Shown: piece by piece, positions 16,669-26,375 of the stretch
Layout of the letters: every line of letters starts with the position of its first letter
Numbering within the stretch: position 1 is the stretch's first letter
NCBI GenBank assembly: GCA_000380225.1
Contig: KB904821.1
Coordinates: 3,670,413 to 3,734,412 of the forward strand
DNA length: 64,000 nt
Direction of reading: 5' to 3'
Source of the DNA: a filamentous cyanobacterium ESFC-1
Lineage (GTDB): Bacteria; Cyanobacteriota; Cyanobacteriia; Cyanobacteriales; Spirulinaceae
Position numbers and translations under genes: made by a program
The notes under the pieces: model-generated
Databases searched by the model: none
The model's input: the letters and a program-made list of their open reading frames with translations, nothing else
What the model was told of the DNA's origin: nothing

Positions 16669-18129
16669 ATGACATCCATCCGGGAGTTACACAAACAGCT
16701 AGTCCGAAAAGAACGTTCTGCCGTCGAGTTAGCCAATGAAGCCCTAGACCGGATTCAGCGACTCGAACCCAAACTGCACAGCTTTCTGCACATTACCGCC
16801 GATTCTGCCCTGGCTCAAGCAAAAGCCGTTGATGCTAAAATCGCGGCTGGGGAAGAAATTGGGATGTTGGCAGGAATTCCCATCGGCATTAAAGATAATA
16901 TGTGTACCGCAGGTATCCCCACAACCTGTGCGTCCAAGATTTTAGACAAATTTGTGCCTCCGTATGAATCTACTGTCACCCAAAAGCTGAAAGACGCGGG
17001 GGCTGTGATGGTGGGTAAAACTAACCTCGATGAATTTGCCATGGGGAGTTCAACCGAAAACTCCGGCTATCAAGTCACGGCAAATCCTTGGGACTTGTCT
17101 CGCGTTCCGGGGGGTTCTTCTGGGGGTTCGGCTGCTGCGGTAGCTGCCGCAGAATGCGTTGTGGCGCTAGGTTCGGATACCGGGGGGTCAATTCGTCAAC
17201 CTGCCGCTTTGTGTGGCGTAGTGGGGCTAAAACCGACTTATGGGCTAGTTTCTCGCTATGGCTTGGTGGCTTATGCGTCTTCCCTCGACCAGATTGGCCC
17301 GTTTGGTCGGAGTGTTGAAGATGCGGCAGTATTGTTGAGCGCGATCGCCGGTTATGACCCCAAAGATTCCACCAGTCTTAAAGTTGAAATTCCCAATTAC
17401 GCCAAACTCATTCGTCCTAATTTCCGACCCCGTGGCCGCTTGCGAGTGGGCATAATTAAAGAAACATTTGGCGGCGGTTTAGATACAGTTGTCGAAGAAA
17501 AAGTAAAAGCGGCGATTGAAACTTTGCAACACTTAGGGGCAGAAATTCAAATCATTTCTTGTCCGACATTTAGTTACGGTTTACCCGCTTATTACATTAT
17601 TGCTCCTTCTGAAGCTTCGGCTAATTTGGCCCGTTACGATGCGGTGAAATATGGCATTCGGGCTGAAGATGCAGATAACCTCGTCGAAATGTATAAAGAA
17701 ACCCGCGCTCAAGGGTTTGGAACTGAGGTTAAACGCCGCATTATGTTAGGAACTTATGCCCTGTCTGCGGGGTATTATGATGCTTATTATCTCAAAGCGC
17801 AAAAAGTTAGAGCGTTGATTAAACAAGACTTTGACAATGCTTTTGAAAAAGTCGATGTTTTAGTGTCTCCCACATCTCCCACTACCGCGTTTAAAGCGGG
17901 AGAAAAAACGGCTGACCCCTTGAGTATGTATTTATCCGACTTGATGACCATTCCGGTGAATTTAGCAGGCTTACCGGGGATTAATGTTCCCTGTGGCTTT
18001 GACGATAAGGGTCTACCTGTAGGAATGCAGTTGATTGGTAAACCGTTAGGAGAAAGTTTATTACTGCAAGTTGCACACGCTTACGAACAAGCCACAGACT
18101 GGCATTTGAAAACACCGAAATTGCAATAA
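16669..18129 (+). CDS. gatA: Glutamyl-tRNA(Gln) amidotransferase subunit A
   Basis: The amidase subunit of GatCAB. It releases ammonia from glutamine and channels it for conversion of Glu-tRNA(Gln) to Gln-tRNA(Gln). The 486-residue product has the amidase-signature catalytic triad Lys75 (GIKDN), Ser150 ([14 protein letters not shown]) and Ser174 ([16 protein letters not shown]). The 75- and 99-residue spacings from Lys match characterised GatA. The length is normal (about 485). gatB and gatC are not adjacent, as is usual in cyanobacteria. It starts at ATG 16669 after an AACTTAAGGTA leader. Confidence 0.97.
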   Translation: MTSIRELHKQLVRKERSAVELANEALDRIQRLEPKLHSFLHITADSALAQAKAVDAKIAAGEEIGMLAGIPIGIKDNMCTAGIPTTCASKILDKFVPPYESTVTQKLKDAGAVMVGKTNLDEFAMGSSTENSGYQVTANPWDLSRVPGGSSGGSAAAVAAAECVVALGSDTGGSIRQPAALCGVVGLKPTYGLVSRYGLVAYASSLDQIGPFGRSVEDAAVLLSAIAGYDPKDSTSLKVEIPNYAKLIRPNFRPRGRLRVGIIKETFGGGLDTVVEEKVKAAIETLQHLGAEIQIISCPTFSYGLPAYYIIAPSEASANLARYDAVKYGIRAEDADNLVEMYKETRAQGFGTEVKRRIMLGTYALSAGYYDAYYLKAQKVRALIKQDFDNAFEKVDVLVSPTSPTTAFKAGEKTADPLSMYLSDLMTIPVNLAGLPGINVPCGFDDKGLPVGMQLIGKPLGESLLLQVAHAYEQATDWHLKTPKLQ

Positions 18130-18326
18130 ACTCTATTCATTGAAATTGCTAGGTAATGCAGTCAACTCAAGCCCTGGTTTTTCACAAAATCAGGGTTTCT
18201 AATTTATTTTATGGATTTAGTCCGCGAAAGTGGACTTTGCCATGTTAGCCCCAGATTTTAATCTGCGGGCGGGCTGTCGGTTCTTATTTAGAATTACTAT
18301 AGATATGGTGGGCAATTACCCACCCT

Positions 18327-18420
18327 ACTGGCGTGACACACTTTAAATGGTGGGTTACGGCGGATAGCTAAATTGCAGTTATAGCTTAGGTTTTAGCCGC
18401 CTAACCCACCCTACGTTAAA
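18327..18420. repeat. 94-bp dispersed repeat, copy 1
   Basis: This stretch is nearly identical to 47465-47558 in the nrtB-nrtA gap. Shared blocks include GACACACTTTAAATGG, TGGGTTACGGCGGATAGC and TTTTAGCCGCCTAAC. The arms GTGGGTTACGGCGG and CCGCCTAACCCACC are inverted, so the unit can fold as one hairpin. The rest of the gatA-methylase gap (18130-18575) holds a half copy of the AACCCCGG hairpin, an AGTCCGC...GCGGACT-like segment and, at about 18483-18517, a degenerate GAGGGTTTGGGGTGAGGGC block. Confidence 0.8.
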
Positions 18421-18575
18421 GCCTCATTTTAGCTGTGTCGTGCTACTACGCTATATTCCAATGCTAAGAAACGGGGTTAAAGGCCTCTCTACCGTGAGGG
18501 TTTGGGGTGAGGGCTTACCTCAAGTACAAATGCCCGCACTTCGTTTGAAAATATTAGATATTCTAAATTTTATGA

Positions 18576-19436
18576 ATGATGGCCAAAACTATTAGAACTC
18601 CACTGCGTTATCCTGGGGGAAAATCACGGGCATTAAAAACGATTGAACAGTATGTGCCGTCCAATTTCTCGGAATATCGCGAACCGATGATTGGGGGTGG
18701 TTCTGTGTTTATTTATCTCAAACAAAAGCACCCCCAAGTCCAATTTTGGCTTAACGATCTCAATCCAGAGTTATATGCGTTTTGGCAAGTTTTACAACAA
18801 AATCCTGATGATTTTATTCAAGGGGTTTGGCAAGTCAAAAAAGAGCGAAATGATGGCAAAGCTTTATATCAAGAATTAGCCCAATGTGAAACCGAGGATT
18901 TACCTTTACTTACAAGGGCAATTCGCTTTTTCGTTCTCAATCGTATTACTTTTTCAGGAACAATTGAAGCTGGGGGATTTTCTCAAGGGGCTTTTGAAAA
19001 AAGGTTTACTGATTCAGCGATTCAACGGTTAGAAAGCTTTGGGGAATTTTTAACCGATGTAAAAATTACCAATCTTGATTATGCTGAACTGGTGAATGCA
19101 CCGGGAAAGGATGTTTTTATTTTTTTAGATCCTCCTTATCTGTCGGTGACGAAATCAAGGTTATACGGAAAGCGGGGCTGTTTACATACGAATTTCGATC
19201 ACCAACGTTTTGCTGAAGTTTTGCGAAATTGTCCCCATCGCTGGCTTATTACTTATGATGATTGTCCTGAAGTGCGGGCAAACTTTACGGATGCTTATAT
19301 TTATGAGTGGGAATTGCAATATGGCATGAATAACTATAAGCAAGAAAAAGCCCAAAAAGGTCGCGAGGTTATGATTGCTAACTATAAAATAGAAAAAGCA
19401 AAACCCGCACAAACCCGACAACTTAATTTATTTTAA
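18576..19436 (+). CDS. DNA adenine-N6 methyltransferase (D12 class, Dam-like)
   Basis: Transfers a methyl group from SAM to adenine in DNA. The 286-residue protein has the D12-class SAM motif RTPLRYPGGKSR (about 6-17), a central FFVLNRITFSGTIEAGG region and the catalytic DPPY at residues 185-188. No restriction endonuclease gene is adjacent, so it looks solitary. Its last five residues are QLNLF, a good match to the sliding-clamp binding pentapeptide consensus (QL-S/D-LF). The recognition sequence cannot be read directly. HIP1 (GCGATCGC) contains GATC, so GATC methylation is a plausible guess. Two tandem ATGs (18576, 18579) are both possible starts. Confidence 0.88.
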   Translation: MMAKTIRTPLRYPGGKSRALKTIEQYVPSNFSEYREPMIGGGSVFIYLKQKHPQVQFWLNDLNPELYAFWQVLQQNPDDFIQGVWQVKKERNDGKALYQELAQCETEDLPLLTRAIRFFVLNRITFSGTIEAGGFSQGAFEKRFTDSAIQRLESFGEFLTDVKITNLDYAELVNAPGKDVFIFLDPPYLSVTKSRLYGKRGCLHTNFDHQRFAEVLRNCPHRWLITYDDCPEVRANFTDAYIYEWELQYGMNNYKQEKAQKGREVMIANYKIEKAKPAQTRQLNLF

Positions 19437-19442
19437 ATAAGA

Positions 19443-20339
19443 ATGTTTATTTCTCTGGCTTGGAAACTGGCAATTGTGGGCGCGATCGCGTACATTATTC
19501 TTTGTTTAGCTATCTTTAAATGGCAGAATCGTCTCATCTTTTTACCCACTCAAGAACTGACCATTACCCCAAAAAATCTCAACTTGGTATATGATGAGGT
19601 ATGGTTGCCCATTCCAGACGCTAAAAACGGCGATCGCGTGCATGGCTGGTGGCTCGAAGCGACGCAAAACCCCATCGGGACGCTGTTACTGCTCCACGGC
19701 AATAGCGAAAACATTAGCCAAAATCTCAATCGGGCGTTAATTTTTCACCAATTGGGCTTTCAAATTTTGCTGATCGATTATCGCGGTTATGGTCGCAGCG
19801 AGGGCAAATTTCCCCAAGAAGCCCAGGTTTACGAAGATGTCGAGGTTGCCCTTCAGTATCTCGTCAGCCAACGCCAGCTTGCACCCCAAGATATTATTAT
19901 CTACGGGCATTCATTAGGGGGCGCGATCGCCATTAATTTAGCCCAAAACCACCCCCATCTTGCCGGACTCATCATCGAAAGCTCTTTTACCTCCATGCGG
20001 TCTATGTCGGACTTTCTGGGAGGGGTTTACAACTTTCTGCCCATTGACTGGATACTGCATCAATACTTCGACTCTATACAGAAGCTTCCCAGTCTCTCTA
20101 TGCCCATTTTCTACATTCACGGGACACTAGATGAGACTGTCCCCTACGAGATGAGTAAAACCCTGTACGAAGCCACTCAAGGCCCGAAAAAGCTGTTAAT
20201 CGTCCCCGAAGCCGATCATAACAATGTGGCGGCAATCGGTGGGGAAGATTATCTGCAAGCAATTATTGAGTTTATGGCAATGGTGCGCGATGGAGCGAAG
20301 CCTGCCACTTCGCGATCGCAAACTCCCGATTTAGGTTGA
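19443..20339 (+). CDS. Alpha/beta hydrolase with N-terminal membrane anchor
   Basis: A 298-residue hydrolase of the BEM46/YfhR-like group. It has an N-terminal transmembrane segment (about 5-26), an oxyanion-region LLLLHGNSENIS, the nucleophile elbow GHSLGG (Ser at about residue 157), the acid in HGTLDETVP and the catalytic His in PEADHNN. The substrate is unknown; esterase or thioesterase activity is likely. It begins 6 bp after the methylase stop and may share its transcript. Its 3' end overlaps the decayed DUF4276 gene on the other strand by 9 bp, and the last ten or so residues (GAKPATSRSQTPDLG) look like unselected read-through. Confidence 0.85.
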   Translation: MFISLAWKLAIVGAIAYIILCLAIFKWQNRLIFLPTQELTITPKNLNLVYDEVWLPIPDAKNGDRVHGWWLEATQNPIGTLLLLHGNSENISQNLNRALIFHQLGFQILLIDYRGYGRSEGKFPQEAQVYEDVEVALQYLVSQRQLAPQDIIIYGHSLGGAIAINLAQNHPHLAGLIIESSFTSMRSMSDFLGGVYNFLPIDWILHQYFDSIQKLPSLSMPIFYIHGTLDETVPYEMSKTLYEATQGPKKLLIVPEADHNNVAAIGGEDYLQAIIEFMAMVRDGAKPATSRSQTPDLG

Positions 20340-20945
20340 ACTTAGGCTTTCTAGTTGTCCGATCCAGTCATTGAAATGGGGGCATTTTTCTCTAATTTTT
20401 GCAATGCCAATCTTACGAGCAGTTAGGGGTGCAGCTACTACTTTTTCACCTTCATATTCAGGAATTAAATCAATAATTCTTTTAGAAGGGGCTGTGGTAT
20501 TGCCTTCATTAATTAACTCCGGGGATTCAAATTCTTGACAAATTTCGGTTAACTGCTGGATTTCATTTTCGCGGTTAGGGAAACTTTCTATCAACTTACT
20601 CGGATTGGTTAAAATCAAAGTCTTAAATTCGTGTAGTTGGATATAAAGAATAAAGCGGTAATCGCTGATATCTTATGCTAAAATAGCCTCTAAAGACTGA
20701 ATTTTAGCATAAGGATTGGTCAACTTGGAGGCTTCTGTAAAACCAGGAAAATTATTCGGTAAAGCATACAAATCTAACATTGTGGTAAAGCAGGCATTGC
20801 GATCTCGATCTTGTTTGAGCCAAATTTTAATATCTTTCTTGAATTTTTCGTAGTTGACTAATCCTCCTCGAATTTTGAGTTTATTATTGGTCGTTACACA
20901 TCGAACATCTATAGAAATATTGAATTCTTTTAAATTGATAGCCTG
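20331..20945 (-). pseudogene. DUF4276 protein gene, 5'-truncated with an internal stop
   Basis: One reading frame on the minus strand runs from 20945 to 20331, interrupted only by a TAA at 20673-20675. Before the stop it reads RCVTTNN...KIRGGLVNYEKF, TTMLDLYALPNNFPGF and NPYAKIQSLEAILA. After it come DISDYRFILYIQLHEFKTL, FPNRENEIQ and IGIAKIREKCPHFNDWIGQL. These blocks, in this order, are what I recall for the DUF4276 family. The normal start (a FVEGxTE-like strand) is missing; the frame meets another stop at 20946-20948. DUF4276 genes are often found beside AAA ATPases in defence islands; no partner survives here. The TAA could also be a sequencing error. Confidence 0.75.
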
Positions 20946-21167
20946 CTATACTGATGGTACTGAGGTTATTTTTGGGCATAACTTTGAAGGGATAATAAAG
21001 TTACACTTCTGCTTCACAAAAGGCATTTAAAGCGGGAATTTTTCAAGCCGCTTTTGCTGCTGAGATTAAAGCGTAAACTTAAAGAATTAAAAAAATTCTG
21101 GACTAAATTAATTTATATTACCTCAGAAGCGGTAAACTGTGGGTGTTTAGCGTGAAATTCGGTAAAA

Positions 21168-22811
21168 ATGGCAACACTCACCCCCGACCAAAGAAATTAT
21201 TATTATTTACTAGAAGCCGAACGCACAGGCATTCACAAGCCGATTTTAGCGGCATTGCATCAGGCGCATCGCTCTCCCGAATTAGTGAGTGGCGAGACGG
21301 GTTTAGGCGTAGTTGCGACGGGAACGATTATTCCCGAACAAATCGATACTTTTCCCGAACAAGTCCAGTATGGGGCGAATATCGTGCGATCGCTCACCGA
21401 TTATCTGATTACTCAGGGATGGTCGGGGGAAAATATCTGGGATGTAGCCGCAGGCCGTTATACCCGCAGCTTTGTCGAACGAATCGCAGAAGGCTATCAA
21501 CTGCCTGCCGGAACTGCCAACGCAGCCCGTTTACAAGAAACTGAAGCCCCGACTGTGTGGCAAGGGTATCTAACGGATATTGAAACCGACTACATCGGTA
21601 CGCAACTGCCCCAAAACCTGGCTTATCTCGATCGCGCCTTGTTATCCTTTATCGAGCGCATTCCCCAATATTATCTCGGCTTAGAGCATCAACGAGACGC
21701 GGTGTTAGAAGCGGTGCGGATTTGGCGTAAACTAGATACGACTGAAGCCGCGATCGCGTCTCTGGCCCAAGATGCGGTCGTCGAACCCGAAGACCTGACA
21801 GAAGCGCAACTCGACACCCTCCTCAAACAGTTTATTCAGCGCTTATCGCCTTATTACGGCGGTTATCCCCATCAAAGAGAAGCTTTGCTGCGCTTAACTC
21901 AACTGTGGCGGGAATTGCCTTCTCGCGAAGCCGCGATCGCGTCCCTCGAAGCCGATACCTCCCCCAATCCCGGCCTTAAAGTCTACGACCCAGTTTTAAT
22001 CGATTTCGTCGAGCGCATCCCCCAATTTTATACCGGAGTAGGATCGCAACGCAGCGCCCTGACCGAAACCGTCCGATTGTGGCGTAACTTAGATTCTCGG
22101 GCCGCGGTGTTAAACTCTTTTGGCCTCGACCCGGATATCCTGACCGCTAACACCGACCCGGAAACCCTACAAGACATTGCTACCGCCCTCGACCGGGATT
22201 TAGTCGCCTTTATTCGCCGCGTCCCTGGGGCTTATGAACCCAACCCCTCCCAACGAGAAGCCCTGATTCGTTTATTCCAACTGTGGCGCAGTTTCCCGAC
22301 CCGCAACCGCGCCCTAGAAGCCCTCACAGAAGCCTTTAAACGCCTCGAACGGGAAAAAGAACAACAAAAGCCCGTTACCATTGTTACACCGAAACGTCCG
22401 GCCCGTTGGACTCCTTCTAATATCATTCTCTCGATGTCCATTATTCCCGATGGTAACTTTACCTGGGCCGAAGCCACCAAAGGCGGGACAAGAATGCCCC
22501 CCAATCAAGCCACCGTCGATGCCATGATTCGCATTGCCCGTCTTGGTCAACGGGCCCGCGATCGCATTGGTCGTCCTTTTATCATTACCAGTTGGTATCG
22601 TCCTACCAATATTAACCGGGCGGTTGGTGGGGCAAGATATAGCCGTCATATTGTCGGGGATGCCATTGATTTTGTCGTCGAAGGCTTGTCGGGCAATCAA
22701 ATCTACTGGACGCTCGATCCTTGGTGGCCCGGCGGCTTAGGACGCTACCGCCGCTTTCCTAATCTCTGTCATATTGATGCTCGCAATTATCGCGCTCGCT
22801 GGTTAAATTAG
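21168..22811 (+). CDS. M15-type peptidase with four internal helical repeats
   Basis: A 547-residue protein. The C-terminal domain (about 425-547) resembles peptidase family M15A (D-Ala-D-Ala carboxypeptidase-like): FIITSWYRPTNINRAVGG, SRHIVGDAIDFVV with the zinc-ligand His and Asp, and LCHIDAR with the last His. Ahead of it are four copies of a helical repeat, at about residues 154, 214, 275 and 343, each of the form F-I-x-R-x-P-x-Y-Y...QR-x-A-L...LWR. The N-terminal 140 residues resemble a separate muramidase/chitosanase-like helical region (EAERTGIHKPILAALHQAH), but I cannot name it. There is no signal peptide. It may act on cell-wall peptides. Confidence 0.75.
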   Translation: MATLTPDQRNYYYLLEAERTGIHKPILAALHQAHRSPELVSGETGLGVVATGTIIPEQIDTFPEQVQYGANIVRSLTDYLITQGWSGENIWDVAAGRYTRSFVERIAEGYQLPAGTANAARLQETEAPTVWQGYLTDIETDYIGTQLPQNLAYLDRALLSFIERIPQYYLGLEHQRDAVLEAVRIWRKLDTTEAAIASLAQDAVVEPEDLTEAQLDTLLKQFIQRLSPYYGGYPHQREALLRLTQLWRELPSREAAIASLEADTSPNPGLKVYDPVLIDFVERIPQFYTGVGSQRSALTETVRLWRNLDSRAAVLNSFGLDPDILTANTDPETLQDIATALDRDLVAFIRRVPGAYEPNPSQREALIRLFQLWRSFPTRNRALEALTEAFKRLEREKEQQKPVTIVTPKRPARWTPSNIILSMSIIPDGNFTWAEATKGGTRMPPNQATVDAMIRIARLGQRARDRIGRPFIITSWYRPTNINRAVGGARYSRHIVGDAIDFVVEGLSGNQIYWTLDPWWPGGLGRYRRFPNLCHIDARNYRARWLN

Positions 22812-23197
22812 AAACAAAAGCGCCTTGCTTCCTAGGGAGAGAAATCATCAACGGAAGAGCGAATTTGAGGAGAAATGCGATCGCAAACGAGATACAGATG
22901 TAAACTTAAACTTAAAAATTGTGCGATCGCGCTTCTTGAGTTGTCAATGAACCATCAAATCCGTGAGCTTGACTGTTATAGTTGAAGTAGACCTAGGGCA
23001 TTGTGAAACAAAAATTAAGGATTTATTTCCCAAATAGTCCAGCTTAAAGTCGCGATCGCCCTTGACTCGACAGATAGCTCCTAGCTAATTTTTAACAGAA
23101 CATAAACGCTTTTCACGATTTGCACATAGACCTCATTTATGTCATGAGATCGTCAGTCCGAATTAGGGCATTCTAACCTTAGCAACCAAGCGTTTCA
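22812..23197. other. Intergenic region, no gene seen
   Basis: This 386-bp gap is rich in HIP1 sites (near 22879, 22923, 23051). I see no ribosome-binding site plus open frame, no clear terminator and no heptamer array. It presumably carries the promoter of the gene at 23198. Confidence 0.5.
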
Positions 23198-24055
23198 ATG
23201 CAAACATCTATGTCTTCTCAACCCATAACCACTCAAACAGTTTTAGCCCAAACCCCGCCACCTGCGCCTCCCTCAGATAGTGCTTCCGGGATGGGATCGG
23301 TGTGGATGTTCGCGAGTCTTGGTTTGTTTGCGGCCTTAGCAGGTACCGTATTTTACGGCAAAATCTTACTAACTAAAAAAGATAAAGCCATTAAATTTGA
23401 ACAATACAAATCCCACGATCTCCAAAAACGCCTGAAACTCGCTCTCAAAACCATCCAGAAAATGGAGATGAACCCCGATTTGATTCACTCGCGGGAGTTC
23501 AACTTAGATTACTTGCGCTTGCGGATGGATGAGGAGGTCTTTCACTACGCCATTGTCAACCAAATCAAAATTCGGGTTAAGCAGTTAATTAGTATTGCTT
23601 TGCGTCCGAGTACCGCTAGTCAACAAGTGGGTGTGGCTAATACTAGCGGTCGCCAAATTGATGAAACCTTCGATGTGACCTACGAAACCGAAACGCGGGG
23701 TAAACGGGTCAAGCGGGTGTTATTCCGCGTCCAAATTCGGTTGATGAAGCTGCCGACACAATCGACTTCTTCAACCATCGCACAGATTATTGACTGTATT
23801 GAGAAATTCCTCAGTCCCGTTGAAGACCACGATAACTGGCAACCCACCATTCAAGGCCGCGTGGCGGTAATGGATTGGGATCAAAAAGCCAAACCTACAC
23901 CCCTTTTAGTCCTCGAACAATCCGGTGAAGGGGTTAACGTCAGTTTTCGCACCAACCCGACCAAGCGTGCTGGTTCAGTCAAACCCCCCGCCCCACCCCC
24001 GTCTTCTCGGTCTTCTTCTAAAAATAAAAGCCGTCGTTCGACAGCCCGGAATTAA
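23198..24055 (+). CDS. Single-pass membrane protein of unknown function
   Basis: A 285-residue protein that I do not recognise. It has a Pro/Thr/Gln-rich N-terminus (about 1-30), one transmembrane segment (about 33-53, SVWMFASLGLFAALAGTVFYG) and a basic coiled coil. A folded domain from about residue 95 to 235 contains DYLRLRMDEEVFHYAIVNQI and KRVLFRVQIRLMKLP, and a basic Pro/Ser tail follows (PPSSRSSSKNKSRR). Codon use and length suggest a real gene. A later ATG at residue 5 is also possible. No operon partner is visible. Confidence 0.7.
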   Translation: MQTSMSSQPITTQTVLAQTPPPAPPSDSASGMGSVWMFASLGLFAALAGTVFYGKILLTKKDKAIKFEQYKSHDLQKRLKLALKTIQKMEMNPDLIHSREFNLDYLRLRMDEEVFHYAIVNQIKIRVKQLISIALRPSTASQQVGVANTSGRQIDETFDVTYETETRGKRVKRVLFRVQIRLMKLPTQSTSSTIAQIIDCIEKFLSPVEDHDNWQPTIQGRVAVMDWDQKAKPTPLLVLEQSGEGVNVSFRTNPTKRAGSVKPPAPPPSSRSSSKNKSRRSTARN

Positions 24056-24126
24056 TTTGGGCAGCTTTTTTCAGTTATCAGTCATCAGTTAACAGTTATC
24101 AGTTTTTGGGCAATCGGCAATCGGCT

Positions 24127-24243
24127 TGTAGGGGCGGGGTTTCCCCGCCCAACAACCAACAACCAACAACCAACAACCAATAACCAACAACCAACAACCA
24201 ACAACCAACAACCAACAACCAACAACCAACAACCAACAACAAA
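24127..24243. repeat. GC palindrome followed by CCAACAA heptamer array
   Basis: A palindrome GGGGCGGGG-TTT-CCCCGCCC at 24131-24150 is followed by about 13 CCAACAA units. The same palindrome occurs at 37946-37965 and 38068-38087, and at 52042-52061 with one change. Confidence 0.85.
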
Positions 24244-24284
24244 TATAAGGGCTAAAGCCCTTACTACCAACCCATAACCCACCA

Positions 24285-24971
24285 CTAGACCGTCAAGGTT
24301 TCTTGAGATAAACGACCGTCTTCGAGGTGAATAATGCGATCGGCAACATCGAGGATGCGGTTGTCGTGGGTGACAATGAGAATGGTACAGCCTTGTTCTT
24401 GGGCGAGACCCTGCATGAGTTCCACCACATCCCGGCCAGATTTGCTATCGAGGGCGGCGGTGGGTTCGTCTGCGAGTACCATTTTGGGATGACTGACTAA
24501 AGCCCGCGCGATCGCGACTCGTTGTTTTTGACCCCCAGACAGGGCTTCGGGGTAGTAATCCACGCGATCGCCCAAGCCAACCGCCTCTAACATTTCAATC
24601 GAGCGCTTTTTGGCTTCTCGCTGGGTGAAATCGTGCAATTCTAACGACATTTGCACATTTTGACGAGCCGTGAGGGATTTTAAGAGATTATGGGCTTGGA
24701 AAATATACCCAATATTGCGCCGGATTTTCACCACCTGCGATTGACTTGCCCCCACTAACTCCCGATCTAATACTCTGAGGCTACCGGTTTGGGGCGATCG
24801 CAAGCCCCCCATTAGCGTTAGCAGCGTCGTTTTACCCGATCCGGAGGGTCCCTTCATAATCGTCACTTCACCCCCCTCCAAGCTTAAATTAATATCAAAT
24901 AAGGTCTGTTTGCGTAATGCCCCCTGACCGAAGAAAAAATCTAAATTTTTAATATTAATAATAGTCGTCAT
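24285..24971 (-). CDS. devA: DevA-family ABC exporter ATPase
   Basis: The ATP-binding subunit of a DevBCA-type exporter, 228 residues. It has Walker A GPSGSGKTT (41-49), Q-loop FQAHNLL, signature LSGGQKQR (144-151), Walker B VLADEPT and the switch His in VTHDNR. It belongs to the MacB/LolD-like group, which works with a permease (DevC) and a membrane-fusion protein (DevB) to push substrate through an outer-membrane TolC-like channel. It is third in a minus-strand set devB-devC-devA, with gaps of 230 and 126 bp that hold repeats. In heterocyst formers this exporter moves glycolipids, but paralogues occur in many cyanobacteria. Confidence 0.88.
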   Translation of the reverse strand: MTTIINIKNLDFFFGQGALRKQTLFDINLSLEGGEVTIMKGPSGSGKTTLLTLMGGLRSPQTGSLRVLDRELVGASQSQVVKIRRNIGYIFQAHNLLKSLTARQNVQMSLELHDFTQREAKKRSIEMLEAVGLGDRVDYYPEALSGGQKQRVAIARALVSHPKMVLADEPTAALDSKSGRDVVELMQGLAQEQGCTILIVTHDNRILDVADRIIHLEDGRLSQETLTV

Positions 24972-25097
24972 AACAGCGCTTAAGGGTCACGTTTACTCGA
25001 TAATTTACTGGTTATTAGTTATTGGTTATTTTGTGGTCGCGTTTACGAATATATATGACCAGAAATAAAGAGCATAAGACAAAGGACAAATAACCCC

Positions 25098-26246
25098 TTA
25101 AAAAATATCAGCAGGATCGGCTTCACTCAACTTGCGAATCGCTACAGCCCCCGATCCCACGCACATAACAATCGTCAGAATTAAAACTGTTACAGCCTTA
25201 CTCACAGACATAATGACAGGCAGACTTGTGGCGGATTTGGTCATAGTATATAAAATCACACTAATGCCATAACCGGGAATATACCCCAACAATGCCAAAA
25301 TCAAAGCCTCTTGAAAGACCACCGTTAATAAATACCAATTACGATAACCCATCGCTTTGAGAGTGGCATATTCGGGTAAATGATTCGCAACATCCGTGTA
25401 GAGAATTTGGTAAACAATCACCATCCCCACAATAAAACCCATCCCTGCCCCTAGGGTAAAAATGAAACCAATCGCGGTGCTATCTTGCCAATAAGACATT
25501 TCAAAATCTACAAATTCTTCTTTAGAAAAAACTAAAACATCTGCGGGTAACTTTTGGCGAATTTGGGCTAAAACCACTTCGGGATTAGCGGTATCTTTTA
25601 ATTGAATCACCCCCACATCAATCAAGCCGCGATCGCGATTACCAAACAGCCTTAAAAAATTAAGATCGCTGGAAATCAAATTACCATCTGCCCCAAAAGA
25701 TGCCCCCAACTCAACCAATCCCCCTACAGTTAATTGACGACCACCCGCTTCAGTCGTTACCCGGCCTTCTTTCTCAAAAAGTTCGGGAATGGGTCCAAAT
25801 TCCGGTCGCGAAGCTGAGTCAAACAAAACCGTATCTTCGAGTTTAATTTTATCTTTATTTTCCTGAAAACCGTTTAAATCCAAAATATCACTTTCAGGAT
25901 TAATTCCGATTACCATAATCCCACGGGGTTCAGCAGTAATCGGGTTTTTCCAAATCGCAAAATCTAAATAAATGGGATGAATTTCAGCTACCCCCTGAAT
26001 GCCACGGGCTTGATAAAGGCGACGTTGTGAAAACTGATCCATCGCAATCAAAGACGTAGAATCCGGGCTAAGTAGAAAGATATCTCCTTCTATTTTGCGA
26101 TGCAGCGTCACGGCGCTTTCATACAAAGCATCCCGAAATCCAAACTGCATAAACATTAAAATATCCGCAAAGGCAATCCCCGCTAAGGCAATAACTAAAC
26201 GGATGCGTTCGTGGCTGAGTTGTAACCAAGCGAGAGGGGTTTTCAT
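25098..26246 (-). CDS. devC: DevC-family ABC exporter permease
   Basis: The membrane subunit of the DevBCA-type exporter, 382 residues, with FtsX/MacB topology. One N-terminal transmembrane helix (about 18-40), a large periplasmic domain (about 45-255, with SPDSTSLIAMDQFSQRRL) and three C-terminal helices (about 262-290, 310-335, 348-370) are present. The conserved YATLKAMGYRNWYL coupling segment lies near residue 297. It belongs with devB upstream and devA downstream. Confidence 0.88.
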   Translation of the reverse strand: MKTPLAWLQLSHERIRLVIALAGIAFADILMFMQFGFRDALYESAVTLHRKIEGDIFLLSPDSTSLIAMDQFSQRRLYQARGIQGVAEIHPIYLDFAIWKNPITAEPRGIMVIGINPESDILDLNGFQENKDKIKLEDTVLFDSASRPEFGPIPELFEKEGRVTTEAGGRQLTVGGLVELGASFGADGNLISSDLNFLRLFGNRDRGLIDVGVIQLKDTANPEVVLAQIRQKLPADVLVFSKEEFVDFEMSYWQDSTAIGFIFTLGAGMGFIVGMVIVYQILYTDVANHLPEYATLKAMGYRNWYLLTVVFQEALILALLGYIPGYGISVILYTMTKSATSLPVIMSVSKAVTVLILTIVMCVGSGAVAIRKLSEADPADIF

Positions 26247-26375
26247 AATTAGTCCTTGGTCATTGGTCTTTGGTCATTTGTATTATTTGTTAGTGAGTCT
26301 TGAGGGATGAGCGCCCTTATCTGGGTTGTTTTTTGTGAGGTTTCACTGGGTTTTATCCAACTTATTATTACTTAC

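Noticed and set aside
24085-24285. 66-codon open frame made of [11 protein letters not shown]
   Set aside because: Translation of the CCAACAA array. It mimics a membrane protein but is low-complexity repeat.
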